NCBI GenBank assembly: GCA_900312665.1
Contig: ONZQ02000006.1
Span: 1,737,990 to 1,801,989, forward strand
From: Cephalotrichum gorgonifer
Taxonomy: Eukaryota; Ascomycota; Sordariomycetes; Microascales; Microascaceae
Direction of reading: 5' to 3'
Length of the DNA: 64,000 bases
Shown here: piece by piece, positions 56,248 through 64,000 of the stretch
Position numbering within the stretch: position 1 is the first letter of the stretch
Layout of the letters: every line of letters starts with the position of its first letter
Position numbers and translations under genes: made by a program
Notes under the pieces: model-generated
Databases searched by the model: none
What the model was told of the DNA's origin: nothing
What the model saw: only the letters and a program-made list of their open reading frames with translations

Positions 56248-58752
56248 CTATTGGACGGTGCCTATGGAGCCCCCCTCAGGCTGCGGCCACACGTCTAGGA
56301 CGGTATCTCTACCTGTGATCTGGAAGTTGATTGTATCCTGCACGGGCACATCGACTTGGAGGGTATACATGCCGGGGTGTAACACTGTGTTACCACGCTC
56401 GTCGACTCTGGCGATGTCACCAAGCGTCAGGCCTATCTCGACGTCCCGTTCCTTAGCGGGCTCCACCCTGCGGAGTCGCCGGTATCCAACTAGCTCTTTC
56501 AGCGGATGTGGCACAGGCCCATAGGTCCCGTTCACGAAGACTAGCGCGACAAAGTCGGACCCCACCTCCCCCGTATTCTTGACCCCCACCTTGACGGCCG
56601 TAAAGGGGCAGAGGTCGAGGTACTCCTCCTCGCCGCAGCCCCCAATCAACTCCTCTATCTCGTAGGACTTTTCGAGGCCACCGAGGAATGAGGCCTCGAA
56701 GGTCGTGTAGTGTAGTCCGTAGCCGAAAGGGAGGACGGCGCCGTCATACCACTTGTAGGTCCTCCCCAGTCTCTGCTTACCCTCCACCGTGCTACCCGGT
56801 CGCAGGGGCATGTCCGTCATTGGCACCTCCTCGGCGTAGGAGGCTGGGTACTGCGTGGCCGGAAGCCTCCCCGCTGGCGCCGTCACCCCGTAGAGGATGT
56901 CGAGGACGGCCGCGCCGCCCGCCTGCCCCGGATACCCGGCCCACACGACGGCGGAGACGTTCTCGTTCGCGAGCAGCGGCGCGTCGTCAACCAAGGTGCC
57001 CAGCTGCGCCACCATGCACGGCTTCTTCTCCTCCCCCCCCTGCGCGCAGATTTCGCCGATGAGCGCCAGCTGGGCGGCGGGCCACCCGACGGACGTGCGG
57101 TCGCGGTCCTCGCGCTCGATGGTGAGGTCGAGCCCGCCGAAGTAGAACACCACGTCCGCCTTGCGCGCCGCCTCCACCGCCGCCTCGGTCCAGGTGTCCT
57201 CCGCCCCGACGGCCGGGTTCACGGGCCCGGGGGCGTAGTGGACCGTCTCGTGGATGGCCTCCGCGACGTACCGGGGCGTGAGGTAGTAGGGCGGCGTGCC
57301 GGAGTATCCGCCCAGCATCTGGAGCGGAGCGTCGGCCCAGTGGCCGATGACAGCAACGGACCTGTTCCTGTCGAACGTGAGGGGTAGGCTTCCGTCGTTC
57401 TTCAGCAGAACGATGCCGTCGGCGGCCGATTGCCGCGCCAGCGCCTGCGCGTCCTCGGTGTTGACGTCCTCCCATCCGAGGGAGCGGTAGCCGTCATCCT
57501 CCCCGGGCGGGTCGAAGTACCCGACCCTTACGAGCCCGGCGTACAGCCTCCGGAGCGCCCTATCCACGACCTCCTCCTCCAGGAACCCCCCGTCCCACGC
57601 GCCCACGACATCCGTCAGGGAGCTATACTCGCACACGGTGTCCGTCCCGGCCGCGAGCGCCCTCCCCGCCGCCTCCGCCGCCGTCTCGACCCATCCGTGC
57701 TCGGCGAAGATATCCTCCACGGCGTCGCAGTCGCTCGTGACGTAGCGGTCCTCGTCGTCGCCCCATCCCCAGTGCTCCCTCAGCACGGTCTGCAGGAGAT
57801 ACTCGTCTGCGCACGCGGGGGTCCCGTTGACGGCGTTGTAGGCGCACATGAAGGAGGAGACCCTCGAGTCGCGCGCGCACTGCCTGAAGCCGGGGAGGTG
57901 GTACTCGACGAGGTCCTGGAGGGATACGGTCGCGGAAAAGTTGTGGCGCGTGACGTCGCCCCACCTCTCGATGTCGTTCCCCGCGTAGTGCTTGCAGGTG
58001 GCCAACACCTTCTTCGTCCCTCCGTTATCATCGCCCTCGCCTTCCAGCCCCGCGAGAAGCGCGCGCACGTACCCGCGAATTCGCCGGGGATCCTCGCCGG
58101 GAGTCTCCATGCCCCGTCCCCATCTCGGGTCTCGGAGGGGGTTGATGTTGGGGGTCCAGTAGTCCAATCCGGCGCGGCCGGCGTTGTTGAAGGCGCGGGC
58201 CTCAGTAGATATGGTGCTCGCGACTTTGAAGACGAGTTCGTCGTCGAAGGCGGCGGAGAGGAGGATGGGGTTCGCGAAGGAGGTAGCGGAGGAGTAGGAC
58301 CCGTTCTGGGCGAAGGAGACGCCGGGGGACCAGCCGACGCCGTGGAGGGCTTCGCTCCACCACTGGTAGGGGGGAAGGCCGATTCGAAGGGCGCCGGGGG
58401 CGGTGCTGTCTTGTCAGTCTCGCTCAATTATGCCTATTGACTGGGTGGCCGTGTGAATTTATTCTTCTGGGTACTTGAGAGAAGTAAATTTTTGTGGAAG
58501 GATGGGGAGGGAGTAAGGAGGAGGGGGTAGGAAAGCGCAGAATGCAGAAAGGGTGAGGGAGATGTACTTCACTAGATTCGCGAGCTTCTCGTCGATGGTC
58601 ATGGCCTCCACGAGAGCGGCGGCCCTCTCAGCCGGCGATGCCGTAACATCGCACACGCCATTCTCCGCCAATGGACCACTCTCGCAGTCGGGAAAGCGCA
58701 ATTCCTGCGCGGTTGCGCCCAAAAGGAGCGCGAGGGAAAGGAAACGTCGCAT
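56248..58752 (-). CDS. Secreted GH3 beta-xylosidase
   Basis: Exo-acting glycoside hydrolase, family 3, probably exo-1,4-beta-xylosidase releasing xylose from xylo-oligosaccharides outside the cell. Two exons (58568-58752 and 56248-58405) encode 780 aa. A signal peptide is evident (MRRFLSLALLLGATAQ). Family blocks appear in order: GLPPYQWWSEALHGVGWSPG, YWTPNINPLRDPRWGRGMET, CKHYAGNDIERW, FMCAYNAVNGTPACAD and VTSDCDAVEDI, in which the Asp of SDCD is the expected nucleophile. The C-terminal GH3 and fibronectin-III-like parts follow (GLHYTTFEASF; VGSDFVALVFVNG). The intron is placed between LV and NTAPGALRIGLP, with a CTGAC branch before the acceptor. All key residues are present. The substrate is judged from the xylosidase-type blocks. 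Confidence 0.93.
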
Positions 58753-59323
58753 CTTTATTTTTGTTCCGATTCAAGTCGGGAGGTTGTCCCTTTCACTCGT
58801 CCTTCTCCCGATGGTCAAGATCTACGAAAAGGGCAAGATCCCGACGCCCGATTATGGGGTTGTAAAACTATCATTTATATACTGGGCGCTCTATAGCGTA
58901 TCCATATATACGCTCGATTCTCCTTACCCGGAGACGGGGAACGGGGGGTCACCCGTATACGATATTGAATTTGTTCTCCCCTTCTCAGATTGCCGGCTGG
59001 TGATCGCGGGTCCGCGATGGAGAGCCAAGATGGAAATTTGAGTCGGCAGTTCAGGAAGAGAATTATCCGGAGAGTAAAGGGGGGGTTTCTTCCGGCGGGC
59101 CGGCACCGGGAATCGGGATCGACCCGGGCTGGGTACTACTAAACGTACCCCATATGCAAGCTTGACTGCGAGAGTAATCCAGAATAATATATATGACGAA
59201 TATTAAACTAAATTTACTACCCGCACGCCAGCCGATCTTCCCCCGAAAATGGATTCAAGTACAAGGCGACAAAAGAAAACAAAACCTCGTCAAGCATACC
59301 CGTTCCTATTATTTGCTAAGATT
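58753..59323. other. Intergenic: promoter of the GH3 gene
   Basis: No gene recognised. It lies upstream of the xylosidase and downstream of the next minus-strand gene. Confidence 0.4.
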
Positions 59324-60446
59324 TCACTCCTCTCGCTCTCTGTCCCACCAGTCTTGTATATCACCCGAGACTGAACGATCTGAGAAACGCCATATGCATT
59401 GCGTGGCTCTCTCAGCCTCACCGTCCTCACCACAGAGTCTGTAAACCATGATATAATCTGTTTTGCTCTGACTATCGAGCGTGATGGCCTGGTGGCTGCC
59501 GTGTTAGTACCAACTTACGTACCGCCATCACTATGAGACTGGCGACGGTGACCCGATGGACCACTACTCACCAATATACTCAGCTCGTTCTGGGCGATAA
59601 ACTCCTGAAGATGAGGGTAGTACCCCTTCATATTTCCCAGGGTGTGACGGTTGCCGCCGTACGAGATCAGGTAGGAATCACCGTACCCGAAGGCCACGGC
59701 GACGACCTCGCGTCCGCCGGCGTTGCACGACTCTATCTCGGCGCTGATGGGGCCGTGCATGGTCATGCTTCCGTCCTTCCAGCTCGCGAAGTAGCTGCCG
59801 CGGGGCCCCAGGGCGCACATGGCGAGCCTCCGGAGTCTTCTGGTCTTGATCTCCTCGCGCAAGGCGGGATACTGATCGTCGAGTTCTCCGCTCTGCTCTA
59901 TACGGGCGGAAAGTAGTTTTCGGGTTAGATTTTTTTTCTTCTTTCAAAACTCCTATCAACTAGCAACTTGTCGTTCCTTGGGGATTAGTTAGGGATGCCA
60001 TGCCCAGGGAAACTTACTCCACTGTCCGTCATAGCGGGCGATCCAGTTCCCTGACTCTCCGAAAGAGGCGAGTTCTACCTCGTGCGAGTCCCTGCATTTT
60101 CTGGGCTTGGCTACGTTCCTGTTCACGCATTTTTCATCGTCAGCCACCCTTGACTTTTTTTTAGTTCTTCCTTTTTGGGGGGGTCCGAGAAGCGCGCTCG
60201 GCTCCACCTCTCGGGAACAGCTTACCCGTAGATGGACTTCGGGCCGATCAGCAGGACTTTCATCCCCATTATTGACACCGAGAACTTCTCTCGAATCGCG
60301 ACCTCGGGGTCCCTGAACGTGACCTTTTCCGGCTTCACTCTCCGCTCCTTGGGCGGCCTCGCTCCCTGCTCCTCGTTCAGCGCGTCCTTCTTCCCCCCCT
60401 GGCCCTCGCCCTCCCCCTTCCCCTCCTTGACCAGCGCGCTCCGCAT
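59324..60446 (-). CDS. Unknown protein with three related Gly/Trp-rich repeats
   Basis: Four exons (60226-60446, 60018-60118, 59572-59897, 59324-59488) give 270 aa with all junctions in frame. No enzyme family recognised. After a charged N-terminus, three segments look related: VELASFGESGNWIARYDGQW, LAMCALGPRGSYFASWKDGS and VVAVAFGYGDSYLISYGGNR. Each is a hydrophobic strand, then G-x-G/S-x-(W/Y), then a polar end, which suggests a small beta-propeller or beta-repeat domain. The C-terminus continues LAITLDSQSKTDYIMVYRLC. No signal peptide or membrane segment is visible. The frame is open for about 70 codons upstream of the chosen ATG without another Met, so the true start may lie in an unrecognised upstream exon. 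Function unknown. Confidence 0.7.
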
Positions 60447-61071
60447 CTCACGGCCGGCCGCGGGCTGAGTCTTCGGGTGCGTAGCTAGAGGCTCGTAGTG
60501 GCGCGGAGCTGGCTTGCTGCTCCTGGGAAAGACTTTTTTGTTTGTTTTGTCGTCCGTTAGAAACTCTTGCTTGGCGCGTCTCTCATTTGCTCGTGTGGGT
60601 ATAAATCGGTCAGTTTCTTACAGTCGGACAGTTTTACCATGACGTTTGTTTCCGAGTCATGTCTCAGATCCAACGCGGGGGAAGGAAAATCTGAACCATG
60701 GAGCACGAAGCTAAGCGCCAAGTCAGGATGAGTAAAAAGAAAGTGATGAAAATAAACTACGAGTTTAAGGAGGACCCTCTTTACACCTACCCGATTCTTT
60801 ATTTTCAAGAGAGATAGCAATACTATCCGTAGTTAAGGGTCCTTCCCCCCCGCTAAAAGTCTCCGCATTTCATTTAGACTACACCTAGTCGGGCCCAGTG
60901 CCACGTGCGAGGTGACCAATCCCACGTGTGAGGTGAGTGGGGATCGAGGTGCGTGCAGCAGGAAACATGAAGCATGAGCATGAAATACCCCATAGGAGTA
61001 GAGATGATGTGGACGTGTAAATAGCAGCGCTCAGTAGCCAAGACGGAAAGAATACAATATGTAGATTCCTA
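60447..61071. other. Intergenic / possible missing 5' exon
   Basis: Upstream of the repeat protein. The part next to it (60447 to about 60640) stays open in its frame and reads like protein (TDRFIPTRANERRAKQEF). The remainder shows nothing. Confidence 0.35.
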
Positions 61072-62933
61072 CTACTTTCGATACTTTGCCACATCTAGGT
61101 CAGTGAGAAACCTTCGTGCCTCCCTCGCTAACGCTTCCCGTCCAGCCTCAACTTCCTCGTCCCCATTCGGATTCATCGTATCTAGCTTCATTATAACACG
61201 TCGCAATGTCACTTCGATCAACGTATGACTAGCGTCTCGTGCGACCTCATCTACTGGCGGGCTTCTAGTGAATTCAAATACAACGGGGCGCAGATGAGCA
61301 TAGAAGAATGACCTGATCTCGCTCAGCGACCGTGAGATTTCCAGACCGGAGAGAAGAGCCAGAGTACCCACTGAGGTGTTCCCCTCCTCGAGAGGTTGGG
61401 CGGGCTTCTTATTCGGCTCCCGCTCCTTCTGACGCTTCCCAGATGACGGTGATGCCGCCTTGTCGGCCCTGCCTCCGACGCTGCCGCTCTCGCCGTAGCG
61501 CGGCCCGTCTCCCTGGGTTCTAAGTGTCATTATGGCGACGGGCGGTCGATGTGCGGGAAGATGCTCGTGGTGGTACCCCTCCAGCATTGGCAAAACCATA
61601 TCGGGACCCTGGTGCTTTTGAGGCGGCTGGGAAGCAGGAGGCTGGCTGGTGCTGTGGAGGGTGTGGCGGCATCTTCGGGTACACTGGAATGAACTGTTGA
61701 TTTGGCTGCTGGCCGATAGCAGTGGTGGCCTTCTGTGGCCTGAGTGCTGTCTCTGATGGCGTCGACGGCTTGGAAGTGGCCGCAGTGGCACCAGCAAGTG
61801 GACGGTGTCCTGGAGACGGTGCCTGCTCCTGCCTCTTCTTGATACCCGGAGTAGAAGGAGGTGGTGGATCGGGCCGCTTCTCGCCCCGGCGCCGCTTCTC
61901 GTCTGCTTCGGTAACTATCGCTTCCCACCCCTCGTTCTTGTCCTTTTGTCTCACGAAATAATTCTTAACCTACCCATAGAAAGTCCAAGTTAGCGTTGTT
62001 CACCGTAATACTCATATGGTCTCGTCTTACCATGATGGGTGTTTTAGACCCCATATGGCTTGCTATCCCGCCCCAGTCGGTACCGAATGCTCTCAGGAGT
62101 GCAGGGAATTCGGTTATTTCTGACACGCTCCAATATCTGGAAGCCTGGTTTTCACGTCCCGCTCCTAGCTGCCCTCTTGGGGCTAGCTGCGTGGGGGTTC
62201 CGTGGCCTTCGTGGCCAAATCCCCGCTCACTTTCTCGGTGTGCCCTCAGTAGCAGTAGAGGATCCAACATCTTTCTCCCCTGTGGCCTCATTGGCACGCG
62301 CTCTACCTCCCCGCTCCTCACACTCCCATTCCCGCCCACTCTACCCTCCTCCCTCAGCATGTGCTCATTGTATAAGTACTTGGCATTGAATGGCGCACCG
62401 TTCGCAGTGCTGTGGCTGCCGTAGTAACCAGCCGGTGAGACAGCGACAGGCACGGCCATTGCCGAAGCATGACGCTTAGAAGACTTGTGGCTAAGAGCAT
62501 CATCATGATCTCTCTTGCGTTTATGGGGCCCGAGAGGAGCGCATGTACTGAGGGCACAAAGCCTACGCTTCGTGACATGCTCGTCATTCGTGGCGTCGTC
62601 TGAGATCGTATAACTAACCGCCCGAGCGCCTGAAACGGCTCGGCTGTTTGCTTCGATAACATTTCGCCATTTGGTTTGACCAGGGACTCCCGCATCGCTG
62701 ACGCCGACGCTATGGCCAAAACTGTCCCTGAATGGCCATATTGACTCCATTGAATGGCTCACCGGGTTCCGACCAGAGTCATCAACAAGGGCTCCAAAGG
62801 GTAGCCCCCGACGGGTTGAAACGTGAGACGCGGGGCCCGGGGGAGGGTGTATGAGGCGTGCGAGAGGAGTCATTAGAGGTGAATCTTGTAAAGTTCTTGA
62901 GTAGGCGATAGCAGCCGATGGGGGAAAGCGCAT
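61072..62933 (-). CDS. SANT-domain protein resembling a shortened Snt1
   Basis: Predicted 580 aa in three exons (62031-62933, 61685-61969, 61072-61626). The single SANT/Myb domain reads RYWSVSEITEFPALLRAFGT then DWGGIASHMGSKTPIMVKNYF, followed by a charged linker EADEKRRRGEKRPDPPPPS. This combination is characteristic of Snt1, a scaffold of the Set3-type histone deacetylase complex. Snt1 proteins normally exceed 1500 aa, so this is a much shorter relative. After the Pro/Gln-rich part, which includes a GYHHEHLPAHRPP segment, comes a helical C-terminus (SFFYAHLRPVVFEF...AREARRFLTDLDVAKYRK). The second intron was placed to keep the GYHHEH segment; a different donor at about 61588 would skip it. 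Upstream frame is open, so the N-terminus is uncertain. Probably nuclear. Confidence 0.7.
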
Positions 62934-63546
62934 AATTTCGACGCCAGCAGTGAACCGTAACTGACGCTCGAAATGCCAAAATCGTGCACGTTTGGAAGAG
63001 AGGAGAGAGGGATTACGCCACAGGTCTGATTCGACAGAAGACAGGAAAGCCGAGATCAGCCAGCCTAAAGCTAGTTGTATTGACCGTGGGAAAACTGCGA
63101 GTTGGCACAGCCCCCTTTTCGAGTCTTCTGCCTGCATTGCATCCGGCTGATAAGTGGTGTGCAGGCTGGGCAAGGCGAATGCAGTAAGTGCCTAGAGCCC
63201 TATTTATCACTGCGCAATCCATATTAGGGGAGATAGACCTCATCCTCGTAGATCGGCGGATGGATGTACAAGCAGCGGCCTGTCAGCTTTGTCAAGGACC
63301 CATTTTCATCAGGAGTATGACGTTATAACAGCTGTTGCCGGGTGTCAAATTCCCATCCGCACCTCAGCTTTTGTGGGGCGAACAACCTTTGGTGAAATCA
63401 TGGACCTCATATAACATTAGGCCACAGCCAACACCCTCCAACATCCCGTAGAGCAGACTCTTTCCCCCCAACTACCCGTATCTCGTACCGCGCTATCAAG
63501 CGACCACTGCGACCAACCCCCACAGTCGACAAACCACTCCGCAGCC
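62934..63546. promoter_or_regulatory. Divergent region between the SANT and Cactin genes
   Basis: Should contain both promoters. The left part stays open in the SANT-protein frame and could include a further 5' exon. No specific site recognised. Confidence 0.35.
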
Positions 63547-64000
63547 ATGGATCCAGGCCGGCGCGCGATGATAGAAGGGGACGGCCCGCGCACGAGGGAC
63601 CCCACGTCGCCCAGATTCGACCCCTTCACGAGGATATCCAAGCCGAAGCGCCCAGCAGCGCGCGCGCAGTCTCCGTCGAAGTTGAACCCCCAGTCTCGCC
63701 CGCAGCCGCAACCACATTCCCGACTGAAGGAAAAGTACCTCACCCAGGACGAGCAATCGGATAAGTTTGTCGCGGACGAGGACAAGTTCGTCCTTAAGCA
63801 GGCCAAGAAGAAGGCGAACATCCGCGTCCGCGAGCACCGCGCCACCCCCGTCGACCTCCTCGCCTTCAACCTCCGCTACATCGACACCGACCGTGACGTG
63901 TTCGACGAGGACGACGAGGACCTCGAGATCGACGTCCCCGCCCCGGAGCAGGTCATGGAGGAGCTGGACGCCTCGGAGCTGGCGGAGCTCGACACCGAGA
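63547..64000 (+). CDS. Splicing factor Cactin, N-terminal part (runs off the window)
   Basis: The start of a nuclear, spliceosome-associated protein. Only the first 151 codons are in the window and the frame is open to the edge. After a basic, Pro-rich N-terminus, the conserved Cactin block begins: LKEKYLTQDEQSDKFVADED, FVLKQAKKKANIRVREHRAT, LLAFNLRYIDTDRDVFDEDD, then EIDVPAPEQVMEELDASELA. This order and spacing are those of the conserved mid-region of Cactin. The ATG (MDPGRRAMIEGDGP) is the first in frame. Family members continue for several hundred more residues, including a C-terminal conserved domain outside this window. Confidence 0.9.
   Translation, partial: MDPGRRAMIEGDGPRTRDPTSPRFDPFTRISKPKRPAARAQSPSKLNPQSRPQPQPHSRLKEKYLTQDEQSDKFVADEDKFVLKQAKKKANIRVREHRATPVDLLAFNLRYIDTDRDVFDEDDEDLEIDVPAPEQVMEELDASELAELDTE

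Noticed and set aside
57430..58440. Long antisense ORF opposite the xylosidase
   Set aside because: Shadow of a GC-rich exon; no start context or family motif, while the opposite strand is a complete GH3 enzyme.

Overview
The window looks like nuclear DNA of a filamentous ascomycete (Pezizomycotina). Genes are split by short introns (about 50-100 nt) with GT...AG ends and CTRAC-type branch sites. Coding sequence is GC-rich. The gene families are typical of these fungi: Sac1, SLX4, DHA2 transporter, GH3 xylosidase, NLR-like STAND proteins, an F-box/DUF7600-like protein, an OTT_1508-like deaminase and RTC4-like sequences. I cannot name the genus. All calls come from reading the sequence; splice sites were chosen by motif and by keeping frame, with no transcript data.

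Layout. 0-5 kb: a Rab5-type GTPase (minus) and the phosphoinositide phosphatase Sac1 (plus), divergently arranged, then an intron-containing tRNA-Gln. 5.7-13.1 kb: one very large minus-strand gene encoding a patatin-NACHT-propeller NLR. 14-16.2 kb: a cytosolic-type AAA ATPase. 17.15-20.09 kb: a Mutator-like (MULE) DNA transposon, apparently complete, with terminal inverted repeats and a 10-bp target-site duplication. 22-23.6 kb: an F-box protein. 25-31.3 kb: an Mnn1-type mannosyltransferase and a 14-TM DHA2 drug transporter. 31.9-36.3 kb: a dynamin/Mx-like GTPase and an OTT_1508-like deaminase on the same strand. 37 kb: a small C2H2 protein.

38-48 kb is the accessory part. It holds two copies of one tRNA-like cassette, an RTC4-like pseudogene, an NB-ARC/TPR NLR whose near-identical repeats contain an assembly gap, and a zinc-finger/double-chromodomain pseudogene. 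The nonsense codons of both pseudogenes mostly have the CpA-to-TpA form expected from repeat-induced point mutation (RIP). From 48.6 kb housekeeping content returns: SLX4 divergent from ribosomal protein S21, a secreted GH3 beta-xylosidase, an unknown protein with three related repeats, a shortened Snt1-like SANT protein, and the start of the splicing factor Cactin.

Together the core genes cover endosome and lipid signalling, DNA repair, translation, splicing, and wall or secretory functions. Between them sits a set that resembles fungal non-self recognition or defence: two NLRs, an Mx-like dynamin, a deaminase-fold protein and an AAA ATPase. That functional link is inference from family and proximity only.
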